This document shows positions 12,101 through 24,699 of a DNA stretch of 64,000 bases, piece after piece. Source of the stretch: Euptelea pleiosperma (lineage: Eukaryota > Streptophyta > Magnoliopsida > Ranunculales > Eupteleaceae). The notes under the pieces were generated by a model that saw only the letters and a list, made by a program, of their open reading frames with translations, was not told the DNA's origin and did no database searches. The translations under genes were made by a program, and so were the position numbers. Each line of letters begins with the position of its first letter. Positions within the stretch are counted from its first letter, which is position 1. Location of the stretch: assembly GCA_035048495.1 (NCBI GenBank), contig CM068545.1, positions 36,842,225 to 36,906,224 on the forward strand, read 5' to 3'.

Positions 12101-14650
12101 TACATTTACAATCTTAACAAAATTTGTATTTTGATTGCTGAATGTACATTAAAAGTTAGAGTCTTAAAAGTAGATCTAGTGAATATATTTTATTAAGTTA
12201 AGTATTTTCTTAATAAAAGTTACATATGACATATTTTTATATTTTATACATTTTAATTAACATTATTGACAATTATCTTCTTATATCGTTCCGTTAATGC
12301 AAAGGCTATCAAATATTAAAAATTTATAAATTATAATATAAAACCATGATTAATGTATGTTTTAAATTTAGTTGAATTATTAATTTGAGACCTTAAATAT
12401 TTGATATATTTATATAAAAAAAAGATATATCTTTTGTTTGAAATTTGTATTAGTTACTATAACATTATAAATTCTTTTCTATTTAATTTTCTTATTATAT
12501 TTATTTTTACAAGTAAATTTTTTAAAATAATTACTTTTGTAGGAACAACTAAAACTTTTTAATTTCTTTACAATATATATATATATATATATATATATTT
12601 GATTGATGATAAAGAAACATTAGGATATAGTATAAACTATCTGTACATATGAAAATATTTTATTACAAATAAAATTTATTTTACAATAAAATATATAATT
12701 TATTTATTTTAACATACTTTAAAAAATAATTGTCACATGTTATTAGGTTAAATGTTGAAAAAATTAAAACGCACTTTATCGATATTGAAAAAATTAAAAA
12801 ATGTTTGTTTTTTAAATAGAGTTAATATCATATGAAAGTTTTATATTAATATTTTAAAAAATGTACGTAGTTATAATATAACTATTTTCATCTTGTTTAT
12901 GAAAATTAAAATTTTTCTAAAATAATTTTTTTTTTTAAATAATGACATTCAGTTACATCTTTATAATATTTTAGCAAATGAGTTTTTTTTCAAATAATTT
13001 GATTTGCCTAACAAGTACATTCAGTTATATCTCTATTGTGTTTTACCAAATAATATTTTTTTGTTTATTATTTTATACTTGGATGTAAATTTTAATTATA
13101 AACGATATCAATCTTTGTAAAAAGAATTGTTAGAAGTATAATTTTTGATTTTGACATTATAAACACTTCTTGCGTAAAATTTGAAAGGGTTAGAATTTCT
13201 TATCTCTATTTATTTGAATATATTAGTACGAATTCTTTTATTTTTAAGTAATTATATTGTTTAAAATCATTTGATTATTTTTTTTATTTATGAGCTTTCT
13301 TATTTTAAAATTAGAACTTGTAATATTATTACAAAAAGTAATGAATACACCACCAATTGTTCTTTAATAGATAAGCTTAAAGATCTCTACTATATCATTG
13401 TTTACGTTGAATTAATTCTCAAATAAAGAAATTAATTTCTTTTTTTATATGTAGGTCATTATAGCTCGAAAGATTAAGTCAAATACCTTCCAATTGTGAC
13501 ATCTTCTACTATTTTCGTACATTGATGTTATTTTGAAATTTTTATAAATGTTGTATCAATTAACTAATACTATTATAAATTCTCATTTTGATGTATTAAA
13601 TTACTTTTAATCATTCAAAATATACATAAGAAGAAATGGAAGATGAAAAACTTCAAATTACAAAAAATAAAGATGAAAATGAAGCGCTACAAGTAAATAT
13701 TTTATTTTACTAATTTATAATATTATTATTTGATGTTTACTTGAATAATGTTTTGATTTACTAGTATAATGAATTCTCTTTCTGATGTATCAGAAAATTG
13801 AAAAGTATAAGCTTATTTGTCTAACACTGAAGCCATTGAGTACTTATGTTAATATATTAAATGTTCTAAATTAAGTTCGCTTTTAACGCCTTTATAAAAG
13901 TAGGTTCATTATATATGAGGTATAATTTATTATTTATAATTGATCATTTATTATCTTTGACTTGGCATATTTATTGCATGAAAACAACTTATTAGAAAAA
14001 TTCTTTAGACTATTTCTAGATTTTAAAAAAATATCATTTATATCATGACTAGTGAATTACATTCTTTGAATTGTGTTTACCATGAGGTCTATGTATATTT
14101 ATAATTTTTTTTAAACATAATTTTTTTAATTAAGCCTTTTTCTTTTATTTATATTTTTTAAGATTTTTAAATTGGAGTATGAGTTTTCAAAGTGTGATGA
14201 ACCTACCTCATATCACGATGAATGATACATACTGATGAAAGATGTAATCAGAAAACTTCAAGATTATATAAAAAAAATTATAGATCATTATAATGTAAGA
14301 TACTCAAATATATATTGTTCTAAGTAATAACTTTTTCGCATAATTTTGATATATATCTAAATTTACAAAATAAAATTTAATAGCTTTTATCATATTATGT
14401 TAAGAACTTTATGTTGACCAATTACATATTAATTATTAAATTGTATTATCTCTAGTTTCATCTTTTAGGTAAAGAATAAATGAGACATAGTTGTAGCATT
14501 TGTTTTGCAATTTCATATTTAGTCATGCACCCATAATTGTTAACCCATTATGGGCTCTTATTGAATGATATTTTTGTCGAAGTACTTATATACATTTAAA
14601 ACTAATTTAGGAGAAAAAAAAAAAGACAAATACGAATGTATGGATAGACA
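9190..14650. other. Extremely AT-rich stretch without a recognisable gene
   Basis: About 5.4 kb of almost unbroken A/T-rich sequence with many homopolymer runs and an (AT)n microsatellite at 12573-12598. Near 13636-13690, 13790-13820 and 14160-14295 there are short, less degenerate segments that read like exon fragments (for example LEYEFSKCDEPTSYHDE) followed by GT. In-frame stops follow and I cannot assign them to a family. I see no RNA gene. Confidence 0.5.
12573..12598. repeat. (AT)n microsatellite
   Basis: Thirteen AT dinucleotides inside the AT-rich block. Confidence 0.9.
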
Positions 14651-14654
14651 TTTA

Positions 14655-15167
14655 AGGCCTGTTCGGTAATGCACCGCGGCGGAAAAATAAAATATTTAGC
14701 CGTGCTAATATTTGCCCGGGCGCGTTTGGCAGCCATTCGCCCTCGACGAATATTTAGTCGGGCCCACATATTTGCCCTCTGCGGTGGGAAAACATTTGAT
14801 CACCTCCCCCCCCTGTGTAAATATTTTCATACCGATTATGCCTTGGTGAGAAAATTTTATTTTCTCGCCGGAAAATCACTATTTTCAATAAAAATTAGTT
14901 TTTTAATATACAAAAAAGATAAAAATGAATTTTTTTTATCCTTTGACATAATATGTGGTTCCCGCACTTGCCCAACCTATTTTTGACTTACTTTGATATG
15001 TGGGACCCACTCAAATTGAAAGAAAATGAAGTAAACTGAAGTGAGCTAGCTCATACACATACCAAACTTTGTTAAATATTGATATGAGCAAATATTTAGC
15101 TAAGATACTATTTGCCTGGCTAAATATTAGCCGTCAGAACTCTTTTTCTCACGTACGAAACAGACCC
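14655..15167. mobile_element. Tourist-like MITE, 513 bp, TTA target duplication
   Basis: Begins AGGCCTGTTCGG and ends CGAAACAGACCC, which are imperfect inverted termini. It is flanked by TTA at 14652-14654 and 15168-15170. The subterminal regions both carry AAATATTTAGCC-type motifs in opposite orientation. The base composition is richer in G/C than the DNA around it, which marks it as an insertion. The 105-codon open frame inside it is an accident of composition. Confidence 0.7.
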
Positions 15168-15170
15168 TTA

Positions 15171-16570
15171 GGGGTTGCTTGTTATGTGTTCACCATTGGT
15201 TGTTAATAAAGATATTGATTTGTCCATCTGTCAACATGGGCTCATAGTTTGGAATTTGAAATGATATTTCTCGATATGGGGGCATAATTTCAATATTAAT
15301 GGGCATTAAAACAATATCCCTATGTAAATTAAAAGTGTTTCAAGTTATGTTGGATCGAATTAACTACATAGCAATGTGCCTCTATACATGCCACACCCCT
15401 AAATTCTTGTGTCAAAATATCTCTATCTATACACAAACCCCGCAATACAGAATAGGAACAAATTCTAATACCTAACAAGAATCTGTAGATCTTATTAATG
15501 CAGATTAATATAAAGTAAATAAATTGAGTTAATTAAAACTTAAACAAAAAGGTACCATTAGATTCAAATTTCAACCTAAGGAACAAAATAAATTTATCTC
15601 AATTATCTAAAAAAGAAAACAACTCGTGGATGTCCCAAAAGGCTACTGATAGAAACTAACTAAAGAAGCAACTAATTATTACCCAACAAATCTAATTTCT
15701 CACAAAATCTTTCATCAACTTTCTACAATAAGAGAAGACATGGTATTCAACAATGGTGAATACAATGTACTTAACAAGGTATACACTGATTAACCACATG
15801 ATGTGTTATTGTGTGGTATACATATTTAACTATATCGATCATAACAATCAAGCATGTTCATAGTATCTTTATTAGTCTATAATGAAAGGAGGAACACATA
15901 ATCACATAATACGTCTATACCATAACATATGATCAAGATATTATAATTACGTGAGAATGCATCGAAACTCGAACTAAATGCAATGCTTATGCAAAACGTT
16001 AGACAAATGGACAGTCAAGTGATCATTATAAGTACAAAACCACTTAATAATATAAGTGCCACTTAAACACACTTAATTATATTAATATAAATTTTTAAGA
16101 ATTTTAATTTTATCATAATAAGTTTTCAGAAATTTTAATTATGCCACCTCACCTTTTCTAAAACCCAATATTTAAATGTATACTATTTTTTTATAAGGGA
16201 GCCGAATTCTCTCATTCCAAAACTCATAAATTTTTACTTAAGTTCTCCATAAAGCCCATAATATTTTGATAAAAACTCCCCCCACGTGCCTTAGAAGTTG
16301 GAACCTTATGGGGAGTGGACCCCGCTACTTAAAACAACAAAAAAATTCTTTATTATTAATTACAAAACATCCATACTAGGCAGTCATACCTCTCATCTAT
16401 CCTCCTCCATATTGAAAAGATTAGAACCTTAGGTGGAGTGGTCTCTACACCACCAAAACTATATCTATACCAAAAATGTTGAATGCTTTATAAAGACACA
16501 TTTACTTCACCAAAACAGTCACAAATTGAAACTAGGTTTTTCCTGTAGTTGAATTCGAAAACCCTTGGCT
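15171..16570. other. No gene seen
   Basis: AT-rich non-coding sequence. A G-box core (CACGTG) occurs near 16284 without a gene next to it. Confidence 0.45.
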
Positions 16571-16574
16571 CAAC

Positions 16575-19500
16575 ACATTTTTAATGATCCGGTTCACTTA
16601 AAAACCTGTAAAAAATATGGACTTGTACAGTGGTATTTCGGATATTGTATCCGCACTCGGGGTTAGGAAACACAATTTAACGGAACATTTATAACGAAAA
16701 ATTGCTAGAAAATAATGGAGGGGTGAGAATGGTGAAGTGGATCGAGGTGATTTTAAACATGCTTTTGATTTTACTGAGATCCAACTACAATTGCAAAAAT
16801 CATTGAAACCAATTCTTATCTATGAAATAGCGACATTTAAGATGAATAACTTTATTCAAAAACTTCAATCCATTCACTTGAAATAAGATGATTACATTAA
16901 ATAAATGACTAACTAGAAATTTAGAACTTGAATCAAACTAGAGAGAGAGAGAACAAGTCTAGAGATAGAGAGATAAACATGGAGAGTTAGAGAGAGAAAT
17001 AGAGTAGTTGAGAGAGAAAGAGATGGAAGAACTAGAGATAGAAACAAATGACTAACTAGAAATTTAGAACTTGAATCAAACTAGAGAGAGAGAGAGAACA
17101 AGTCTAGAGATAGAGAGATAAACATGGAGAGTTAGAGAGAGAAATAGAGTAGTTGAGAGAGAAAGAGATGGAAGAACTAGAGATAGAAAAGGGCTTACCA
17201 TCGGATGAGATAGTGATGCTCACCTTAACTCGGAGAATGAAGGTTGGGATAGTGTGTTAAGCCAAGGAGAATGGCTTGCAAGTGGTGGTGGATGTGGTGT
17301 GGAAGCAATGGTAGCGACAAAGTAGGAGGTGTTGCACATCCAACTGTTTGGCTGAAAGTGGGGTGATCCGCAAGTGGGCAGCAACAAAGTGGTTGGGATG
17401 CAGCCTTGAAGATGGCCCAAATAAGTAGAGCCTTGTTGTTGAAGGACAAGTGTGGAGGTTCTCATGATGGCAGTCCAATGGTTTACACATGGTGCTTCAC
17501 TGGTGCGGGCTGGAGCATGATCGGTGGTAGAGGAAGATGATCAGAACCTCCTTCCATCTTTTTCTCCTCTAGAGAATTCGAGAGTGGAGAGAAGATGTTT
17601 GACGGTGGTGGTTTGGAGAACCAGCAGGTGGCGGTTGAAACGAGATGGGAAGAGATGACGGACCTCTTAGAGTTGCAGGTCCGTTGCAATGGTTTGCACA
17701 GTTCAAAGAGGGAGGAGCAATCCACGAGGCTGGTGGTCGGGCTAGAGATAGAGGATGGTGCAACCTTGCTGGTTCGACCATCAAGGTTCGTTGTTTCCGT
17801 CAATGTAGAAGGAGAGGTTGCAGGTCTTGGACCCAAATAGAGAAGGAACGTTGCTGGTAGCCAAGGGGTATAGCAGGGCGCTGCTTTGTGGCTGCTATGG
17901 TGGAATGTTGTTTAGCTTGAGGGTTACAGGCGTGCCTACTTGCATGGTGATGGCGGATCGGGTTGAAGGTGTGAAGACGAGGAGCATAGATCGCTATAGA
18001 AAAGGGGGCGATAGTGAGAAGAATGGTTGCTGGTGGAACTAAAGTGAGAGAGTCTATGGGAGCCGTGGGATAGATTAGGGTTGGCTAGGTTGGAGAGAAT
18101 GAGGAAGAGAGTTGAGGGAAAAATATAAGCCGTTGATTAAGGGAGAGGTGAAGTGAGAGGATGAGAGTGACGTTAGTGAAAGTTGAGTGAAAAGACTCTC
18201 CCTAGATGAGAGAGGAATGACCCTCTTATAGTGTTTAGGGCATCCATCTTGAAGGAGCCAGTTGTTGCTCCATGTGTCAAGGAGATGGACCCCACTTTCA
18301 TGCCAAAAGGTCCTCCTAGATCACCGTCCATTGCTGTCTTCTCTCTTTATAACAACAAATCTCATAAATATTTTCTTTTTAAAGAGAATCTCCATTAATT
18401 CTTCAACACTTCAGCAACTTTCCTTCATATTTCTCATGTCTAACATAGTATCATTCCCTAAAAAATGTCCCTAGTCCTTAGAAACGAAGGCCGTCCACCG
18501 CATGCTTCCAATCGTACATATTTGTCCTCATAACCGTAAAAATCTTCCAAATTTTCAAGTTCAGCAATGTGTGGAGATTTCCTATCTGCTTAATGGAGGG
18601 TCGTGCATAAAGACAATGATAATTTAGAAAGGATCTCTCACACAATGTGTGTTGAGAGTAAGTCTATTCATGTATATATAATACCTTATTTACATCAATC
18701 AAGGGATATTACAAGATTCAAGGGAGTAAATTATGGAATGATTACAACAAGAATGGAATTCAAATCCATTCAAAATAAGGCATGGATTTGAATTCAAATC
18801 CATCTAAATAAGGTATGTGCAATTACGACCTAGATATGGATTGGGTATTGATCTTGTGTGATGCAGTAGTATGGTGCATCTCTATAGTGCATGCCATGTG
18901 GGCCACACCCAATATCCACGTGTCCATGGTCCAACAACATGGCTTATTTGGCCCATTAAGTTTGTCTATAATGCTGGCCCACTAACTATGTGGTTCACTG
19001 GCTCATTGAAATGTTCAGCCCATCTTTGAACTTTTTTACATGGGTGCAGCTCATGCCTCTTGTCATGAATCAATATTGAAGCCTGCTTCCAACATCAAGA
19101 TTGTTCTTTCATATTTGTGGCCCACACTTTGGTCTACCACCTTTTGTGAGTCAATTATCGTGATCCACTAACCTAGCGTTGTGGCCTTCTAACTTGGCCC
19201 ACGCACTTGGCGGTGTGGCTCACTGGCCTTTTGGATTTGGACTCCAAGCTTCGCATTGGTCTTGGGTTTGCTTTTATCTTTGATCATGGGCATGGTGATT
19301 GATCTCGGGCTCTGAGTTCAGGAGAATCATCCGATCGGGGTCTTCTACGATAGTAAAAAAATGCGTAATGAGATTTTCATAAAACAACTTTGCATGTAGG
19401 TCAAATAAACGTGTATGAAAGGATTTAAATATATCATTTTGACCAGAAAAGTGTGTTCTATGCAATAGAAGAAACTCTTATGTAGAAAAGTTGATAAAAA

Positions 19501-19585
19501 TAAAAATTTTACGTAAGAGAGTGTGATAACGCTAAAAAGATACTGGCTTAAAATAAGCACTTTTGAGCGAATATCACAAATCAAG
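16575..19585 (+). repeat. Dispersed LTR-like repeat, copy 1
   Basis: The left part (ATGATCCGGTTC, GGATATTGTATCCGCACTCG, GGAGGGGTGAGAATG) and the right part (AAATGCGTAATGAGA, CCAGAAAAGTGTGTTCTATGC, TTGATAAAAATA, CTTAAAATAAGCACTTTTGAGCG) match the copy at 22115-24690 in the same order and orientation. The middle is G/A-rich and only loosely similar. Neither copy codes for anything I recognise. Long LTRs of a non-coding (LARD-type) retroelement, or two independent members of one family, are both possible. Confidence 0.5.
16903..17189 (+). repeat. Tandem duplication, 143 bp period
   Basis: The sequence from 16903 recurs from 17046 almost base for base, including AGAACTTGAATCAAACTAGAG, the GA-rich tract and GGAAGAACTAGAGATAGAAA. 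The second copy has one extra GA. Near identity implies a recent duplication inside the dispersed repeat. Confidence 0.9.
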
Positions 19586-19949
19586 CTAATTAATTTAAGG
19601 AAACCTCCCATTTAATTTTAAAAACCTAGAATGTATTGCTAACATAAACCTTTAACCTTCACAACTTACTAACATGTACCTACGCTAATTTACGCTATTA
19701 TAAAGCAAAAAAACTACGGTTGGGGATGACAAAGGCTTTGAATGACATCTCAAGCCCAATATCCCCAAAATATCCTTATTTTTGCTTTTTTCTTTTCTTA
19801 GATTATTTATTCAGCATGCTTTTTTGTCTTTTGACTTCAAAACACAAACGTCACCTCTATCCCATATTTAAAAATGTAGTCTCCATAAAAGCAATAAAAA
19901 CTCTCTCATATCAAAGTTGTGTCAGCCTGTTAGGCAACACTTAAAAAAA

Positions 19950-20255
19950 TGTACCCATATTGGACATGATGGAATGGATGTTTGGTCCATCTCTGGGTGG
20001 ACCTAATACCAAACTATGATTAGTGATTTCTAACCTTTGGATCCGAGCTCCACAAATAATGCTTAATATCTACAATTAAAAATCGACCCATGAAAACGAC
20101 TCTAATCAAATCCTTAAAAATCACTAATCAGGATGATTTTTTGCATGTAGGTCCACCTAGGGATGGGGCAAATATCCATATTGCCAATGATCTCTAAAAG
20201 TGTACCACATATAAGGTGTTGCCACATGTAAGGTGCACGTGCATCACACATGGCA
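19950..20255. mobile_element. Palindromic MITE, family A (copy 4)
   Basis: Left half: GGAATGGATGTTTGGTCCATCTCTGGGTGG and ATGATTAGTGATTTCTAACC. Right half: AAATCACTAATCAGGATGAT, TAGGTCCACCTAGGGATGGGGC and GTACCACAT. The outer flank AGGTGCACGTGCATC (CACGTG at 20236-20241) mirrors the outer flank of copy 3. Confidence 0.7.
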
Positions 20256-20795
20256 TACCCTTATTCTGTTTAAAGACATAAAAGGGGAACAACAAGTCAT
20301 TCTAACCTATGAGAGTACTCTAAAAAATCTCCTCTAAACTCTCTTGTATAAACTGCATCCTTTATTCCCTTTAACTGTAGCTGTCGTATTTCTTTTTGTA
20401 TGCCAAGGTGCTGCCTTAATTCCATTAATCATTTTACCCCTTAAGAAAAACCAGCCACTCCCCTTTCTTTACAAGCCTAAAAGATGGAGATGATAGTAGC
20501 TACCCGTTTATTTATATTTTCTTCGCATTAATATTCTCTTATTTTATTGCGCATATGATAGGTTGATTTTTATCCCAATGTTTATGGTTGCTTACAAAGT
20601 ATTATATTATTGTGCATGATTTTTATTCAAATACATATTTTTACTATGATTAAAAATCTGTTATATTTAATTTATATAGTGATTTATTTATCTTTCAAAC
20701 TTTTGTGGAGGTCGTTTGGACCCCTTTTAGAGGTTAGATTGACCTAGATTTTGGGGTTTAATGAGGTTATTATTCAAAATCTAATCTGATCTATG

Positions 20796-20852
<57 letters not shown>

Positions 20853-22110
20853 GATTTTTGCATTAATTGTTCTATTTAAGAATCTATTTTTATAGGTTTC
20901 TTTTGTACATTTTTTTGCACTTTAATATTGTTCATGCATCCATATTGGCCCTATATTATATTGCGAGGCTTCGAAAGATTGAAAAAGAAAGGTTAAGTGT
21001 GCCTAAACTCACAGTTAAGGGTTTTGTGGCTTATTGTGCCAAAATCCATGGGTTTATGACAAACTAAAAAGAACAAGGACCTAGAGTCCTGAGGGTGCAA
21101 ACTCTCAACACCTTGGTACCATATGGTGATATTTTGGCTTATTTGTAGCAAGCAGCCCTATGGGCTTTATTGGTACATACATATTCACCAGATGTTCCAT
21201 TCTAGTAGATTTGGTCAGATCGAACCTTTTAGCAATCTTATATTTTTCATGATTGTAACATGCATTGTGTGTTTGTGTATATATTGTTATTCAGATTGAT
21301 TTATCGTATTTAGTCTCTCATTCCAATGGATACATGGGTGTTGGAGTGTGCCTATTGAGCGACCTAACTCACCCTCTATTTATCATGTGTTTAGATTTGT
21401 CCGATGGAGTAGGTGTATAGTCAATTTGATGTCGACAGAGGATTGACCTTAATTGTGCTTTATTTCAATTAGACTTGATGTATTAGGTTTTAATTTGATG
21501 AATAATAATGTAATAAATTAAACATTGATACCTAGTTATTTCATGTTTTGGATTATTATGATCATGGGTTATGTTACGAGAATATGAAATTTTTATATAT
21601 TATAATATAATGGGCTAAAACTTGTTAATTTGGTACACAATGGAACCTAGTAACATCATAAGTGAACATTCTTTTAATTCATTTCTTATCCTCATGCCCA
21701 AAACTTTGGTCTAGGTTATGGACCACGGGTTGGACCGAGTAATCATGGGTCAGTCCCAGTAGAGCTGAGTTCAAAGCTTGACAATGCCTCCTGCACTCCC
21801 AACAAGCTCAGCGTATAGCTTGACTCATGTTCCTTTCATCAGACTTTGCCCATCGTCCTAACTATGCATATGAACCAAAGAAAAATAATAAAACACAACC
21901 AATAAATAAACAAAACAACGTATAAAATCTTAATCATGGTTTCTAAACACAACATCATAGAGAACAACAAGAAAACACACAAAATAAAGAAAAAATGATT
22001 AATGAAGCTTCATTTGCCTATAGTTGTTGGTTTGTAGATCAATTAATAGAGACATCTGATACTAGGATTTTTCCGCGTCGTTGGTTACGGAAACCCTAAT
22101 TTCAACATAA
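20256..22110. other. No gene seen
   Basis: AT-rich non-coding sequence holding only the microsatellite at 20799-20852. Confidence 0.45.
20799..20852. repeat. (AC)18(AT)9 compound microsatellite
   Basis: An unbroken AC run passes directly into an AT run. Such a tract is likely to vary in length between individuals. Confidence 0.95.
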
Positions 22111-23617
22111 TTGTAAATTGATCCGGTTCTTAAATCCTGCAAAATTTTAGATTTGTATAGGGATTCGTGTCGGATATCGTATCCTTACTCGAGAGTTAGA
22201 GAACGCGCATTAAAGATCATACAATGATGGATTTTTCCACAAAAATGCTATTAAAGATGATGGAGAGGTGAGAATGATGATCACAGGATTAAAACATGAT
22301 TGATTTTATGAATTTTTAGAGAGAGAAAATACGAAAAGGAATCCTACTACTCATGCAGAACACAAATATCCTATGAATTCAATTCGCAACTTTCATTAAA
22401 CTAATATACTCAAAATTTATCAACTCATAATAAGATAAAATAAAGACCAAATTTATCCAAACAAGAAACTCTTATTACAATGCCCCGAAGTACATCAAAT
22501 GGATCATGCTAAGAATAAAATAAATTTTCCTAAGGGAGATGATGAGAGTGGTTGGTGGTTCTTACCAATGCTTAAGCAAGAGGAGATTGAATGAGTGGAT
22601 GATGGAAACGGCTGTAAACGAGCAGGTGAGGACGATTCTCCTTCCTTCTTTCTCTATCCTTCTTCTTCCCTTCTCCTTTCTCCTCTCTTTGTTGTTTTTT
22701 TTTTTTTCTTTTCTTTTGGGCTGTGGAAGAGAGGAAAGTGAGGGAAGAAGATGGCTGCTTGGAGAGATGTTGAGAGGAGAAGATAGAGGAGCGGCGATGA
22801 TGGTGGTGGTGCAAGGTAGAACGGCTGAAGGAGGCTCGCCGGACTGGTGTGCCTAGGAAGACCAACAGGCGCCGTTGAGAGGACGGCCTGCAAGTGAGCA
22901 GGCCGTGGTGGCTGGTGCGTCCGGTGGCAACTCTTGCTGGTGTTTGCAGCTTGCAACACCAGCTCAAGAGAGAGAAATCGTCCCTCCTCTCTCTTTCTTT
23001 TTTTTTTTCTTTTTTCTTCTTTTGTTCTTTTGAATAGAGAAGAGGTAGAGAGAGAGAGAGCACTGTCAAGAGAAGGAGTCACCTGTTTTAATGGTGATAG
23101 CCGGAGTTCTGCAACTCCGGCAAACTCTTTTTTTTTTTTTTAGATAGAATGCAGACCTGCAACTCAATGTTGCAGGTCGTGGAGGAAGAAGGGGCAGCAG
23201 CAAGGAGGCGTTGGGACTAGAAGATCCAGCAGGTGGGGGGACCAGCGGTACTCCAGCAGCAGGTGAGGTCGTGACGACTGGTTGTGGAGGCGCACCAGCA
23301 GCAACAACGGTGGTGTTGCTTGCTGGTTGAGGCGGTGGAGTGGCTGGACCCGAAGTGAAACGGTGGTGGCTGAGGTTGGTCCTCTCCTCCTCTATTCTCT
23401 TCTCTCTTTCCTTTCTTTTTCTTTCTTTTTTTTTTTTGGTTTTTTTATTTATTTTTATTTTTTATGAGGAACACGGTGAGATAATGGTGGAGAAGATGAA
23501 GATGCAGGGGGGAATCGGTGGAGGAAGATGGCAAGAGGAACAGCAGCTAGCATTTTGGAGCTTAGGCTAGTGGAACTTGAGGAGAGAGCAAAAAGGAATT
23601 AAAAGTGGGATTTTTAT

Positions 23618-23745
23618 ATAGGGACCGTGGGTTTCTATTCTTGAAACCCATGGTTTCTAAAGTTTTAAAACGTTTTTCCCCCTCCTTTTGGTAGGAACCG
23701 TGGGTTCCTACATTAGAAACCCACGGTTTCTAAAAGTTTAAAAGA
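23618..23745. repeat. Tandem pair of hairpin-forming segments
   Basis: Two units of about 70 bp. Each has ACCGTGGGTTYCT followed by AGAAACCCACGGT (first copy GAAACCCATGGTTTCT). Each unit can fold into a stem; the two are separated by a T/C-rich spacer. Confidence 0.65.
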
Positions 23746-24175
23746 TTCCCCCCCCCCTCCCTTTTTTTTTCTTTTTTTATTTTATTATGAAAATATTTAA
23801 AAAATTTTCCAAAAATTACTCTCATTTCCTTTTTAGAAACTGTTTCCTATTTATGCCAGGCATAAGGGTCCCACCGAGTGGCTGGGCCTTGGGTAATGGG
23901 TTCGCCCTTTGGCCCATGTGATAAAATGGTGATGGCCACGAGATTCTAAGATAATGTGATGGATGATCGGGTGAATTTTCAATGATCGAATGGTAGAAGT
24001 GGGTGGCGATGATCAGGTGGATCATCGGATGGTGGAGATGGGCCAAGGTAGGCTGTAGGATCGAGTGATTTCAGTAGAAGAGAGGATCAGGTGGTTGATA
24101 TTGAGAGTAGAGAGAGAATGAGGATTTAGAGATAGGAGAGAGAAAATATTACAAAATAAAGAAAAAATGCTAGCA

Positions 24176-24243
24176 AAGGGTCTTGAACCCTGATTTTTGA
24201 CTTGGTCTTCTGCATGCTTCACCAACTGAGCAAGCACTCGCCT
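24176..24243 (-). other. tRNA-like remnant (possible SINE head)
   Basis: Read on the minus strand, GCTTGCTCAGTTGGTGAAGC has the form of a D-arm / pol III A box, and AGGGTTCAAGACCCT has a perfect T-arm stem and a B box (GTTCAAGAC) about 35 bases later. A T run follows. The acceptor ends do not pair, so this is not a working tRNA gene. A tRNA pseudogene or the head of a tRNA-derived SINE fits. Confidence 0.45.
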
Positions 24244-24699
24244 TGTGTTGGCTTATAAGCTTTAATCTCCTTAGTCTCTTCTTTGAGTTTGTCTCTCCTT
24301 CTCTCTTGGTCGTCCCTTTATTCTTTCGACTCTCTGGCCCTTTCCATCTTTGGCATATATCTCCTCATTCTCAGCCTGTTGGCTCTTGAGCTTTGATCCT
24401 AGGTTCTGAAAGTTGATTGTGGGTCCGCATTCCATCAAAATTTCCCAATTAGTGCTCCTGCAATAAAAAAATTGCGTAATGAGAATGACTTCGCATGTGG
24501 GTCAAATAAATGCGTATGAATGCATGCGAATATACCATTTTAACCAGAAAAGTGTGTTCTATGCACTGAGAAAAACTCTTACATAGAAATGTTGATAAAA
24601 ATACAGTTTTACGTAGGAGAGTGTGATAACCCTAGAAGGATAATTGCTTAAAATAAGCACTTTTGAGCGAAAATCAAGATCCACTGAGTCACCAAGGAT

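Larger units (their letters stand above)
22115..24690 (+). repeat. Dispersed LTR-like repeat, copy 2
   Basis: Direct-orientation partner of 16575-19585. Shared left landmarks: TTGATCCGGTTC, GGATATCGTATCCTTACTCG and GGAGAGGTGAGAATGATG. Shared right landmarks: TTGCGTAATGAGAATGA, CCAGAAAAGTGTGTTCTATGC and TTAAAATAAGCACTTTTGAGCG. The G-rich/T-rich middle (22600-23570) gives long but low-complexity open frames on both strands. Confidence 0.5.

Noticed and set aside
14669..14986. 105-codon frame
   Set aside because: It lies wholly inside the Tourist-like MITE.
17220..18042. Stack of 60-117 codon frames on both strands
   Set aside because: They arise from the locally G/C-richer middle of the LTR-like repeat. 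Several frames are open at once and none has a recognisable motif.
22572..23082. Overlapping minus-strand frames of 142 and 165 codons
   Set aside because: Translation is Lys/Arg/Ser-rich low complexity from homopolymer and GA tracts inside a dispersed repeat. No domain, and both frames are open over the same DNA.
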